A stretch of 46,678 nt of DNA from Prolixibacteraceae bacterium (GTDB taxonomy: Bacteria; Bacteroidota; Bacteroidia; Bacteroidales; Prolixibacteraceae), in the NCBI GenBank assembly GCA_003457135.1, contig DMSQ01000026.1, positions 1 to 46,678 on the forward strand. The letters run 5' to 3'. This document shows, one piece after another, positions 7,874 through 15,973 of the stretch. Every line of letters starts with the position of its first letter. The first letter of the stretch is position 1. The notes under the pieces were generated by a model. It saw nothing but the letters and a program-made list of their open reading frames with translations. It did no database searches and was not told where the DNA came from. The translations under genes and the position numbers were made by a program.

Positions 7874-9748
7874 ATGAAAAAATTACTGTCAGTTGCTTTT
7901 GTGTTATTTACATGGCTTTCATTAAATGCTCAACCGCACACTATTCCCGGTTCTTACACGAACATTAAGTATGATGAAAGTAACAGGCTTTACTATGAGA
8001 ACGAGGGCCAGAAATTTTATGCCGATACGGCTGGCCCCAGATATACCATCAAACAGCTTTTGGGTAACCCGGAAGGAACTGAAGATGGCTTATCGTTTGA
8101 TTTTGGAGATCTTAAAGGAACGTTTACTTATGGTTTGATTCCTTATGGAAAGGCTCCGCATCCACTGCCGGTATTTCGGTTAACAAGCCCGCTCGTTAAC
8201 GGAAAGGTGACTGCCAATGTAAAAAGGGATTTTCGATACCCTTATGATTTTGTAGGTTGGGAAGAAAACAAAGGTTTTACTTTAGGTTACCGCCTGACCG
8301 ATGAAAAAGGAATGATTGTTTTTGACGGTGAAGTATCTGTGGAAGGAACAGGCCCGTTCAAGGTCATCCCTACGATTTACGAAGGCCCTTTTGTGAATAA
8401 TATTTCTGCTACGGAAGCTGTTATCTGGTTTGAAACCAGCGAGCCTGTTATTTCGACCTTATCTATAAATAACAAAGTAATGGAAGATGCAGCCCCGGAA
8501 ACGCATCATGAATTTAAAGTAAGTGGTTTAACGCCGGGAACCAAATACGACTATACGGTAAAAGTTGCTTCTCTTTCGCAAACCTACCATATTACCACAG
8601 CGCCAAAAGCAGGTAGCCGAAAGCCGTTTATTTTTGCATATACCAGTGATAGCCGTCATGCTACGGGTTCAGGAGAGCGAATGATTTATGGTGCAAATGC
8701 TTATATCATGAAAAAAATGGCAGCTCTTTCGTATCAGCAAGGCGCCGCATTTGTGCAGTTTACCGGTGACATGATCAATGGTTACCTCTCTAACAAAGAA
8801 GAGCAGCTGGTACAATATACCAATTGGAAAAAATCAATTGAGCCTTTTTGGCATTATATGCCCTTTTATATCGGACAGGGAAATCATGAAGCATTGGGAT
8901 ATATATTTAAAGATAAGGACGGGGTTCAAAAAGCTTTCATTGATAAATTTCCATATGACACACAATCAGCAGAAAGCGCTTTCCGGGATGCTTTTGTCAA
9001 TCCGGAGAATGGTCCTTTGAGTGAAGACAATAATCAATATGACCCAAATCCCAACGAAGTTGACTTTCCGTCCTACAAAGAAAATGTATTTCATTACACG
9101 TATGACAATGTGGCCATGATTGTTTTGAACAGTGACTATTGGTATGCCCCGTCACTAAACCGTAACAGCTCTACCAGCGGCGGGTTACATGGTTATTTGA
9201 TGGATAACCAATTGGAGTGGTTGCATAAAATCATAAAGGGGTTTGAACAGGATGCGTCTATCGACCATATTTTCGTTACCCAGCACACACCTGTTTTCCC
9301 AAATGGTGGACACAGTGGAGATGACATGTGGTACAGCGGAAATAATGAAAAGAGGCCTCACATTGCAGGTAAACCCATACAAAAAGGGATCATTGAAAGA
9401 AGGGATGAATACCTGGACATCTTAATCAATCAAAGCAAAAAAGTGGTGGCCATACTTACCGGGGATGAACACAATTATAACCGCCTTCAGTTAACGAAGG
9501 AAGTTCCTATCTATCCGGAGAATTACCCCCATAAAAAACTAAACGTATCACGATCGATCTACCAGATAAATAACGGTGCCTCAGGTGCTCCTTATTATGG
9601 TCAGGAAAAACTTCCATGGAGTGCTTTTACCAAAGTCTTCAGTGTGGAGAATGCAGTATGTTTGTTTTACGTAAAAGGTAAAAGTATCAACATGAAAGTT
9701 TTAAACCCTGATACATTGAATGAAATAGATGAAATTAAAATCAGGTAG
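7874..9748 (+). CDS. Secreted metallophosphoesterase with fibronectin-like domain
   Basis: A 624-residue protein with a signal peptide (MKKLLSVAFVLFTWLSLNAQ). The middle holds a purple-acid-phosphatase-type fibronectin-like domain (about 165-245: SATEAVIWFETSEP ... GLTPGTKYDYTVKV). The calcineurin-like catalytic domain follows, with TSDSR (motif I), FTGDMINGY (GDxxxG), GQGNHEA (GNHE), TQHTPVFPNGGH and TGDEHNYNRL. Motif I reads D-S-R where most family members have D-x-H or D-x-G, so one metal ligand may differ. The product should hydrolyse phosphomonoesters or diesters in the periplasm or outside the cell. It is alone (161 bp after chrA), and its 3' end has a diverged duplicate at 6522-6578. 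Confidence 0.85.
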   Translation: MKKLLSVAFVLFTWLSLNAQPHTIPGSYTNIKYDESNRLYYENEGQKFYADTAGPRYTIKQLLGNPEGTEDGLSFDFGDLKGTFTYGLIPYGKAPHPLPVFRLTSPLVNGKVTANVKRDFRYPYDFVGWEENKGFTLGYRLTDEKGMIVFDGEVSVEGTGPFKVIPTIYEGPFVNNISATEAVIWFETSEPVISTLSINNKVMEDAAPETHHEFKVSGLTPGTKYDYTVKVASLSQTYHITTAPKAGSRKPFIFAYTSDSRHATGSGERMIYGANAYIMKKMAALSYQQGAAFVQFTGDMINGYLSNKEEQLVQYTNWKKSIEPFWHYMPFYIGQGNHEALGYIFKDKDGVQKAFIDKFPYDTQSAESAFRDAFVNPENGPLSEDNNQYDPNPNEVDFPSYKENVFHYTYDNVAMIVLNSDYWYAPSLNRNSSTSGGLHGYLMDNQLEWLHKIIKGFEQDASIDHIFVTQHTPVFPNGGHSGDDMWYSGNNEKRPHIAGKPIQKGIIERRDEYLDILINQSKKVVAILTGDEHNYNRLQLTKEVPIYPENYPHKKLNVSRSIYQINNGASGAPYYGQEKLPWSAFTKVFSVENAVCLFYVKGKSINMKVLNPDTLNEIDEIKIR

Positions 9749-9762
9749 TAGAAGAAAAATCT

Positions 9763-9906
9763 TGTCGTTTCAACTTTTCAGAAATTCCTGCCAGTGGCAC
9801 TTGTTTTAAATCGCTTCATATAGATAGCACCGAAGCCTGCCCGATCTCAACCATGGTTGATTGTGTGGAGTTGGTGGTTTGGGCCGATAAAACGGTCACA
9901 TTTTAG
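9763..9906 (+). pseudogene. Possible C-terminal gene fragment of unknown family
   Basis: A frame without its own start encodes about 47 residues (CRFNFSEIPASG, then TEACPISTMVDCVELVVWAD, then KTVTF) before TAG at 9904. The composition looks protein-like: balanced residues, PISTMVD and a hydrophobic VELVVWAD strand. It has no start codon and lies in another frame from the phosphoesterase. I do not recognise the family. It may be the tail of a deleted gene or simply chance. Confidence 0.3.
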
Positions 9907-9977
9907 TTATAGGAGATAATTTCTGATAACAAAACGGCCTCAGTCTTGTTTTAGTTTGAAAATCAAAATAGTTTATC

Positions 9978-10610
9978 ATGCTTCGTGATATTCGTACCAA
10001 CTACCAGAAATCTGAATTGTCAGAGAAAACGATTCATAAAAAGCCTCTTATTCAGTTGCAAAACTGGCTGGAAGCGGCAATCTCAGAAAAAACTTCAGAG
10101 CCAACTGCAATGGTGTTATCAACAAATGATCCGACCGGAAATCCGGATTCGAGGGTTGTGCTTTTAAAGGAGTTAACTGCTGAAGGATTGATATTCTTTA
10201 CCAATTACAACAGCAAAAAAGGGCAGCAAATACAAGCGAACCCAAATGTTTCGGTGGTTTTTTTCTGGCCGGAAACGGAACGGCAGGTACGTGTAAAAGG
10301 TAAAGCAGAAAAGATTGGCGAGAAAGGTTCGGAAATCTATTATAAGTCGAGGCCTGTGGATAGTCAGATCGCAGCATGGGCTTCGCCGCAAAGTCAAATC
10401 ATTGAAAGCCGGAAAGTATTGGATGAAAATTATCGCTATTATCAGGAATATTTTCAGGAGCGGGTAATAGAAAAACCACCTCATTGGGGTGGCTTTCTTA
10501 TTCGTCCGGAATATTTTGAATTCTGGCAGGGACGGTCAAATCGAATGCACGACCGGATTGAATACCATTTATCGGGCGATAAATGGATTATGAACCGTTT
10601 AGCCCCCTGA
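9978..10610 (+). CDS. pdxH: Pyridoxamine 5'-phosphate oxidase
   Basis: A 210-residue cytoplasmic FMN enzyme of typical length. It oxidises pyridoxine or pyridoxamine 5'-phosphate to pyridoxal 5'-phosphate in vitamin B6 synthesis and salvage. Diagnostic stretches are DSRVVLLKELTAEGLIFFTN (FMN contact), NYNSKKGQQI, FFWPETERQVRVKGKAEKI, AAWASPQSQII and the C-terminal substrate-binding block EFWQGRSNRMHDRIEY followed by W-x-MNRLAP. The gene stands alone and converges on the anti-sigma-like gene that ends 4 bp away on the other strand. The nearby PLP-dependent rocD is far off, so there is no operon link. Confidence 0.96.
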   Translation: MLRDIRTNYQKSELSEKTIHKKPLIQLQNWLEAAISEKTSEPTAMVLSTNDPTGNPDSRVVLLKELTAEGLIFFTNYNSKKGQQIQANPNVSVVFFWPETERQVRVKGKAEKIGEKGSEIYYKSRPVDSQIAAWASPQSQIIESRKVLDENYRYYQEYFQERVIEKPPHWGGFLIRPEYFEFWQGRSNRMHDRIEYHLSGDKWIMNRLAP

Positions 10611-10614
10611 TTTT

Positions 10615-11064
10615 TTAGTTTACATGAAGTTCAGAAGCCTGATGTTTGAACCGGGCTAAAAATGAATCGAGTGTCCATAGCGCCAAAGAAGCAGTCAAAA
10701 TCAAGTAAGCAATCGAAGGAACTGATGAAAATATACCCATCCCTTTTTGCCAAATGGATGAAACTTCTTCCATCCTGAGTTTATCAACCGATCCTGAAAT
10801 TGCTGACCAAAAACCTGTACCTGTTCCTGAAGCGGGTTCCGTCCCTGAAACAGTGATATAGACCATCAGCAATACAAATGCAATAAACAGGATAATCCAT
10901 GTTTTTTTGCTGATCACCGGTTGATAATCCTGTAAAAGATGGCGCTGTTGAACAGCAGCTTCAGCCTGAATGCGACTCATTACTTTCACCGTAAAATCTG
11001 ATGAAGGAGCATCAATCCTGATACCTTTCATCATTTCCCCGAATTGTTTATCCAGTTTGTTCAT
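10615..11064 (-). CDS. Single-pass membrane protein, likely anti-sigma factor partner
   Basis: A 149-residue protein whose start overlaps the stop of the upstream ECF sigma gene by 4 bp (ATGA), a layout that signals translational coupling. The N-terminal ~45 residues are soluble and helical (FGEMMKGIRIDAPSSDFTVKVMSRI). One clear transmembrane segment lies at about 54-69 (TWIILFIAFVLLMVYI), and a second hydrophobic stretch lies near 115-130 (SIAYLILTASLALW). No zinc-binding HxxxCxxC of the classical ZAS domain is present. Position and topology suggest a membrane-bound partner of the sigma factor; the family is not certain. Confidence 0.65.
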   Translation of the reverse strand: MNKLDKQFGEMMKGIRIDAPSSDFTVKVMSRIQAEAAVQQRHLLQDYQPVISKKTWIILFIAFVLLMVYITVSGTEPASGTGTGFWSAISGSVDKLRMEEVSSIWQKGMGIFSSVPSIAYLILTASLALWTLDSFLARFKHQASELHVN

Positions 11065-11636
11065 AGTAAGGAATATATTTCTTCGTGTAACATTTCGTGT
11101 AATAACTCGTGCATTTTCTTCCGTGCCCGATGGATTTTGATCTTTACATTACTGACCGTCAATCCTGATATCAGGCTAATTTCATCCATTGATTGATTTT
11201 CGTAATAATAGAGCGTAACCAAAACCTGATCATCTTCAGGAAGCCTTTCAAGGGCAAGGTTCAGGTATTTTTCCTGATCTTCCTTCTTCGTTTCCCGGTA
11301 ATAGTCATGCATCTTCTGTTCATCCTGATCAGATATTTGCCGATCATCAAGCGATTTAAATTCTATCCGCCGTTTCCGCAATTCAGAAATACAACCATTA
11401 TAAGTAATGCTGTACAGCCAGGTCGAAAACTTTGATTTACCTTCGTAGGTATCTATTTTCTGATAAGCTTTTATAAAGGTATCCTGAGCCATTTCTTCAG
11501 CATCTTCCGGTTTTTTAAGCAATTTCAAAGCCAAAGTATATACCAGTTTCTGGTACTTTTCGACCAGATAGGAAAATGCCTGAACATTTCCTTTTCTGAC
11601 TGCATCAATATAATATTGGTCTTCGGTTTTGTTCAT
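11061..11636 (-). CDS. ECF-type RNA polymerase sigma factor (first module)
   Basis: A 191-residue sigma-70 family factor with region 2 (about 8-90: FSYLVEKYQKLVYTLALKLL, DAEEMAQDTFIKAYQKI, FSTWLYSITYNGCISELRKR) and region 4 (about 130-180: LPEDDQVLVTLYYYENQSMD followed by EISLISGLTVSNVKIKIHRA). Regions 1 and 3 are absent, as in ECF factors. It is translationally coupled to the membrane protein downstream. Its own promoter region carries the same ECF-like motif as the divergent DUF6249 gene, so autoregulation is likely but inferred. The stimulus is unknown. Confidence 0.93.
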   Translation of the reverse strand: MNKTEDQYYIDAVRKGNVQAFSYLVEKYQKLVYTLALKLLKKPEDAEEMAQDTFIKAYQKIDTYEGKSKFSTWLYSITYNGCISELRKRRIEFKSLDDRQISDQDEQKMHDYYRETKKEDQEKYLNLALERLPEDDQVLVTLYYYENQSMDEISLISGLTVSNVKIKIHRARKKMHELLHEMLHEEIYSLL

Positions 11637-11648
11637 CTTTATCCAATA

Positions 11649-11674
11649 GACGAACTTTTAGTTTTACGGTTACA
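11649..11674 (-). promoter_or_regulatory. ECF-like promoter of the first sigma gene
   Basis: On the minus strand TGTAACC (11674-11668) is followed after 15 bases by CGTC (11652-11649). The likely transcription start is only a few bases before the ATG at 11636, so the leader would be almost absent. It mirrors the promoter at 11712-11737. Confidence 0.6.
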
Positions 11675-11721
11675 AATTCGATTGAAATTTACAAAAAAAA
11701 TCATTTTTATTTGTAACCGTC
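11665..11721. repeat. 12-bp perfect inverted repeat between divergent ECF promoters
   Basis: Near 11666 the arm ACGGTTACAAAT is matched near 11720 by ATTTGTAACCGT, with about 33 bp between them. Each arm contains the TGTAACC box, so the symmetry follows from two face-away copies of one promoter. Confidence 0.75.
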
Positions 11722-11737
11722 ATAAAATACCTGCGTC
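11712..11737 (+). promoter_or_regulatory. ECF-like promoter of the DUF6249 gene
   Basis: TGTAACC (11712-11718), 15 bases, CGTC (11734-11737). Box sequences and spacing are identical to the divergent copy in front of the sigma gene. This makes the gene at 11783 a predicted regulon member. Confidence 0.6.
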
Positions 11738-11782
11738 ATACCATCGAGTTTGAAAACAATTTAACCCATAAAAACAAATATT

Positions 11783-12118
11783 ATGCAAGTAGAAATTTTA
11801 ATCCCGTTAGCATTCTTTGCACTGGTTTTTGGTTCAATTTACATTTTTGTAACCACACGAAACAAAGAACGTTTGGCTCTCATTGAGAAGGGTGCCAGTC
11901 CTGAGTTATTCAAATCAAAGCCTGATGCGAATTCAAACTTCAGTAGTTTTAAACTTGGCCTGTTTTTAGTAGGCATTTCGCTTGGTATCCTTTGCGGATA
12001 TTTTCTGGCCGAAGGAGGTATGGAAGAAGAACCCGCTTATTTCTCCATGATTTTCCTTTTTGGAGGTATTGCACTGGTTACTTCTTATTTTTTACTGAAA
12101 AAAAATCAGGGAAAATAA
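11783..12118 (+). CDS. Small DUF6249-like membrane protein
   Basis: A 111-residue protein with an N-terminal transmembrane segment (IPLAFFALVFGSIYIFV), a short basic loop with the phrase NKERLALIEKGASPELF, and two further hydrophobic stretches (FKLGLFLVGISLGILCGYFLA and YFSMIFLFGGIALVTSYFLL). The ERLALIEKG phrase after the first helix is typical of DUF6249/DUF6768-type small proteins often found next to ECF sigma genes in Bacteroidota. Its function is unknown. It is divergent from the sigma gene, shares the ECF-like promoter motif and is followed by an intrinsic terminator, so it is transcribed alone. Confidence 0.75.
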   Translation: MQVEILIPLAFFALVFGSIYIFVTTRNKERLALIEKGASPELFKSKPDANSNFSSFKLGLFLVGISLGILCGYFLAEGGMEEEPAYFSMIFLFGGIALVTSYFLLKKNQGK

Positions 12119-12140
12119 AAATTCCGGGAGACCGGAGATC

Positions 12141-12189
12141 AACTGTCTTTCAGACTGATTAACACCATCAGCCTGAAAGACAGTTTTTT
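12141..12189 (+). terminator. Intrinsic terminator after the DUF6249 gene
   Basis: AACTGTCTTTCAG and CTGAAAGACAGTT form a 13-bp perfect stem around an 18-nt loop, followed by a T run. Confidence 0.9.
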
Positions 12190-12247
12190 ATTTTCAAATA
12201 AGCTTTGATGCCTTTATGTAACTACTTTTTTGATGGCCGATTCTGTT

Positions 12248-12300
12248 CCGTCCGAAAGGAAAGACGTTGCCTTGAAAAAGCCTTTCGCGCGGACGGTTTT
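12248..12300 (+). terminator. Second hairpin with short T run
   Basis: CCGTCCG (12248-12254) pairs with CGGACGG (12290-12296), with an inner AAAGG/CCTTT helix, followed by TTTT. It may be a back-up terminator or part of the repeat-rich intergenic stretch before ligA. Confidence 0.5.
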
Positions 12301-12315
12301 CTTCATTTATTTCTT

Positions 12316-12393
12316 TTCTATAAATATTTTGTCCCACTGGGGCACTGCTGATCCAATAGGGATAAGTGCCAGCGGCACAAAATATTTATAGAA
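12316..12393. repeat. Palindromic intergenic repeat (17-bp arms)
   Basis: Arms TTCTATAAATATTTTGT (12316-12332) and its perfect complement (12377-12393) enclose a second, GC-rich inner helix (GGCACT/AGTGCC) around GATCCAATAGGGATA. No gene is inside. A related GTGCC-TAGGTAC motif follows at about 12418-12432 and again near 44998. This resembles the dispersed palindromic elements common in Bacteroidota intergenic regions. Confidence 0.75.
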
Positions 12394-12503
12394 CAACAAT
12401 TAACCAGAGTACCTTAAGTGCCATAGGTACGAAACATTGCTATTTTAAAATGCAGTCGGTCACCATTAACTTTTTTTGTATTTTAGTGCAAATTTTAATT
12501 AAA

Positions 12504-14510
12504 ATGGCCAACGAAAATATAGAAAAAAGAATTTCAGAATTGCGTTCCACGCTCGAAGATTACAACTACCGTTACTATGTTTTATCAGAGCCTGTGATAA
12601 GCGACCATGAATTCGACCTGCTTCTGAAAGAACTCGAAAAACTGGAGGCCGATTACCCTGAATTTTTCGATCCCAACTCACCCACCCAACGTGTAGGAAG
12701 CGACCTGAATAAAGAGTTTGAACAGGTCAGGCACCAATATCCGATGCTTTCGCTTTCCAATTCTTATTCCGAAGAAGAATTACGCGATTTTGACCAGAAA
12801 ATCCGAAAACTGACCGATCAGGCTTTTGAATACGTTTGTGAATTGAAATACGACGGCACTTCGATCAGTTTAAGATACAAAAATGGCAGGTTAGACAAGG
12901 CAATTACCCGTGGCGACGGCACATTTGGTGATGATGTAACGGCCAATGTGCGTACAATAAAAAGTATTCCGCTGAGATTAAAAGGAACTGGTTTCCCGGA
13001 TGAATTTGAAATCAGGGGGGAGATTTTGCTGCCCTTTTCTGTTTTCGATCAGATCAACGAAGAGCGTGCCGGCGAAGGAGAAGCTCCATTTGCAAACGTC
13101 AGGAACGCCGCATCCGGAACCTTAAAATCGCAGAAATCAACGGTGGTGGCCGAACGTAAACTGGATGCCTATTTTTACTCTTTGCTGGGAGAAAATTTAC
13201 CTTCCGATGGTCATATCCAATGTATGATGGCAGCTAAAGAATGGGGATTTAAGATTTCACCTGATTCTGAAAAATGCGCCAATATGGATGATGTGATCGC
13301 TTTCATTCGGAAATGGAATCTGAAACGCTATGAACTTCCGGTTGCAACCGATGGAATCGTGATTAAAGTGAATTCGCTGAGTTTACAGCAATATCTGGGA
13401 ACAACCGCCAAATCGCCACGCTGGGCCATCGCCTACAAGTACAAAGCTGAACAGGTCAGCACCATTTTAAAATCGGTTACTTACCAGGTCGGTCGCACTG
13501 GTGCTGTAACTCCCGTTGCCAACCTTGACCCGGTTCTTTTAGCCGGAACCACCGTAAAACGTGCCACTTTGCACAATGCCGATATCATTAAAAACCTTGA
13601 CCTGCATGTGGGTGATACCGTTTTCGTTGAAAAAGGTGGTGAAATAATCCCGAAAATTACCGGGGTTGATTCGGACTCACGCCATCCAATGGCACAGAAA
13701 GTTGATTTTATCAGGAATTGTCCAGAATGTGGAACGACTTTGATCCGCAATGAAGGTGAAGCTGCCCATTATTGCCCGAATGAAGATGGTTGTCCGCCGC
13801 AAATCAAAGGAAAAATAGAACATTTTACCAGTCGAAAAGCGATGAATATCGACGGATTAGGTCAGGAAACCATTGATTTGCTTTACAATGAAGGACTCAT
13901 CCGAAATATTGCCGACATCTACGATTTGAAGAAAGAACAGATAAGCAACCTTGAACGGTTGGGCGATAAATCGGCTGAACGTATATTAAAAAGCCTGGAC
14001 GAATCGCGCACTGTTCCATTCGAAAAAGTACTATTTGCACTTGGAATCCGTTTTGTTGGCGAAACCGTAGCTAAAATTCTGGCACATCGCCTGATGAATA
14101 TTGAAAACATTGAAAAAGCCAGTCTGGAAGAATTAACCGCGATTGATGAAATTGGAGGCCGGATTGCTGAAAGTCTTCACGCCTATTTCGCTAATCCTGA
14201 AAATATCCGGATACTTAACCGCCTTAAGGAAAAAGGACTACAAATGGAGCTTGACGAAGCCAGTCTGGCCAACCGGTCAGCCAAACTGGAAGGCTTATCT
14301 ATTATTATTTCGGGAACTTTTGACAAAAACTCGCGCGACGACCTGAAAAAGATGATTGAACAAAACGGTGGAAAGAATGTCAGCTCTATCTCGAAGAATA
14401 CCAGCTATTTGCTGGCAGGAAATAATATTGGTCCAAGTAAACTTGAAAAAGCTGAAAAGCTGAATATCCCGATTATCTCAGAAGAAGACTTTCTGAAATT
14501 GATCGGCTAA
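12504..14510 (+). CDS. ligA: NAD-dependent DNA ligase
   Basis: I place the start at ATG 12504 (MANENIEKRI), giving 668 residues, the normal family length; the frame is open 46 codons upstream but that part crosses the palindromic repeat and is not conserved-looking. The enzyme seals nicks in replication and repair using NAD+. Visible parts are the Ia domain (NYRYYVLSEP), the adenylation motif CELKYDGTSISL with the active lysine, RGDGTFGDDVTANVRTI, the OB fold, the four-cysteine zinc finger (CPECGTTL ... CPNEDGC), helix-hairpin-helix repeats and a C-terminal BRCT domain (GLSIIISGTFDKNSRDDLKK). It stands just before the DUF6913-dapA pair. Confidence 0.97.
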   Translation: MANENIEKRISELRSTLEDYNYRYYVLSEPVISDHEFDLLLKELEKLEADYPEFFDPNSPTQRVGSDLNKEFEQVRHQYPMLSLSNSYSEEELRDFDQKIRKLTDQAFEYVCELKYDGTSISLRYKNGRLDKAITRGDGTFGDDVTANVRTIKSIPLRLKGTGFPDEFEIRGEILLPFSVFDQINEERAGEGEAPFANVRNAASGTLKSQKSTVVAERKLDAYFYSLLGENLPSDGHIQCMMAAKEWGFKISPDSEKCANMDDVIAFIRKWNLKRYELPVATDGIVIKVNSLSLQQYLGTTAKSPRWAIAYKYKAEQVSTILKSVTYQVGRTGAVTPVANLDPVLLAGTTVKRATLHNADIIKNLDLHVGDTVFVEKGGEIIPKITGVDSDSRHPMAQKVDFIRNCPECGTTLIRNEGEAAHYCPNEDGCPPQIKGKIEHFTSRKAMNIDGLGQETIDLLYNEGLIRNIADIYDLKKEQISNLERLGDKSAERILKSLDESRTVPFEKVLFALGIRFVGETVAKILAHRLMNIENIEKASLEELTAIDEIGGRIAESLHAYFANPENIRILNRLKEKGLQMELDEASLANRSAKLEGLSIIISGTFDKNSRDDLKKMIEQNGGKNVSSISKNTSYLLAGNNIGPSKLEKAEKLNIPIISEEDFLKLIG

Positions 14511-14535
14511 ATGACTGGGAAAACAAACGATTTGT

Positions 14536-14543
14536 TATTTTTG
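14536..14543 (+). promoter_or_regulatory. -7 element of the DUF6913-dapA pair
   Basis: TATTTTTG matches TAnnTTTG exactly, 9 nt before the ATG at 14553. The mRNA would be nearly leaderless. Confidence 0.5.
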
Positions 14544-14552
14544 CACGCAATT

Positions 14553-15074
14553 ATGAGTTTAAAGTCAAAGATTGCCAGCCGGATATTGAGTTCACAATTG
14601 GCCTCAGTTACCAGAGAAAAAAAAGTTTTCAATTTAGATTCGGCCACATCAGCCGGAATCCTTTGGGAAATTGATCAGAAAGAATCGTTCGATCTGATTG
14701 AAAATGAACTCATAAATGCGGGTATTAAAACTGTCGGTTTGTGTTATTCACCACTTAAAAAGGTTGTGATTCCTGATGATATCAAGGGCTTCACGCGAAA
14801 ACAAACCACCTGGAGCGAGATTCCGAAAACAGATTTGGCTCAGGATTTTATCGAGCAGAAATTTGACATCTTAATTGATTTAACGGGTCAGAAACACTTA
14901 CCCATCATCTATTTAACTGCATTGTCAGAAGCTGCGTTCAAAATTGGTTATGCAGGTCAGTCAGTCAACTATTTTGACCTTAACATTGAATTCAGCCAAC
15001 AACCCGAAACCGATCAGTTGGCTAAACAAATTTTGTATTATTTAAAAAGAATTAATAAAACAACGATAGAATGA
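14553..15074 (+). CDS. DUF6913 family protein
   Basis: I prefer ATG 14553 (MSLKSKIASR) to the in-frame ATG at 14511, because a -7 promoter element lies between them; the product is 173 residues. It has a basic amphipathic N-terminus, then an alternating strand-helix pattern (KKVFNLDSATSAGILWEI, GLCYSPLKKVVIP, FDILIDLTGQKHLPIIYL). No catalytic motif is evident. The family is restricted to Bacteroidota, commonly precedes dapA, and has no known function. Its stop overlaps the dapA ATG by 4 bp, suggesting coupled translation. Confidence 0.75.
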   Translation: MSLKSKIASRILSSQLASVTREKKVFNLDSATSAGILWEIDQKESFDLIENELINAGIKTVGLCYSPLKKVVIPDDIKGFTRKQTTWSEIPKTDLAQDFIEQKFDILIDLTGQKHLPIIYLTALSEAAFKIGYAGQSVNYFDLNIEFSQQPETDQLAKQILYYLKRINKTTIE

Positions 15075-15952
15075 CACATCCATTTCTAGGTGCAGGAGTT
15101 GCTTTGATCACTCCTTTTAATGAGGATAAAAGTATTGATTACAAGGCATTGGAAAGATTAATTGAAAATCAGGTTCAAGGAGGAATTGATTATTTGGTGG
15201 TGCTTGGAACCACCGGTGAGACTCCTACCCTTTCGGAAAATGAAAAGAAAGAAATCGTGCGTTTTGTGATTGACAAGAATGCCGGCCGTTTAAAAATTGT
15301 TGTAGGAATGGGTGGAAACAATACTTCCGGATTAGTTGAATCCATTCAAAATGCAAATTTTGATGGTGTGGATGCTATTCTTTCGGTCACACCATACTAC
15401 AACAAACCTACACAGGAAGGCCTCTTTCAGCATTTTAAAATGGTAATTGACGCAAGCCCTGTTCCGGTAATCCTTTATAATGTTCCCGGACGAACCGGTG
15501 TAAATATGGATGCTGATACGACACTACGGATCGGCAGATTGTCGGACAAAGTGATTGCAATTAAAGAAGCATCAGGCGATCTGGATCAATTTGCAAGAAT
15601 AATCAGCAAAGCGCCTTCTCATTTTAAATTGATTTCTGGCGATGATGGATTAACTTTACCTGCCATCACGATGGGCGCTATAGGTGTTATCTCAGTTATT
15701 GCCAATGCATTACCTGAAAAATTAAGTCAACTGACTCATACTTCCCTGCGTGGTGATACGGCTATTTCCGGCCAGCTACATTTGCAGATAGCCGAAATGC
15801 TGAAATTAATTTTCAAGGAAGGAAGCCCGTGTGGCGTGAAAGCATTGATGGAAATAATGGGAATAGCTAAAAATCAGCTCAGGTTGCCTTTGGTTTCGGT
15901 TTCCCCTGCCACTTATACCTTGATTGAAAAACAGTTAAAGCAAATCAATTAG
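15071..15952 (+). CDS. dapA: 4-hydroxy-tetrahydrodipicolinate synthase
   Basis: A 293-residue TIM-barrel lyase of typical length that condenses pyruvate and aspartate semialdehyde in lysine and meso-diaminopimelate synthesis. Diagnostic motifs are GTTGETPTLSENEK, YYNKPTQEGLFQHF, the catalytic tyrosine in LYNVPGRTG (with the family arginine that binds the aspartate semialdehyde carboxylate) and the Schiff-base lysine in AIKEASGDL, then SGDDGLTLP. The GRTG arginine argues for true DapA over related sugar-acid aldolases. It overlaps the DUF6913 gene by 4 bp and is followed by a GntP permease after 21 bp. Confidence 0.95.
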   Translation: MTHPFLGAGVALITPFNEDKSIDYKALERLIENQVQGGIDYLVVLGTTGETPTLSENEKKEIVRFVIDKNAGRLKIVVGMGGNNTSGLVESIQNANFDGVDAILSVTPYYNKPTQEGLFQHFKMVIDASPVPVILYNVPGRTGVNMDADTTLRIGRLSDKVIAIKEASGDLDQFARIISKAPSHFKLISGDDGLTLPAITMGAIGVISVIANALPEKLSQLTHTSLRGDTAISGQLHLQIAEMLKLIFKEGSPCGVKALMEIMGIAKNQLRLPLVSVSPATYTLIEKQLKQIN

Positions 15953-15973
15953 TATTGCATAAAATAAAATAAA

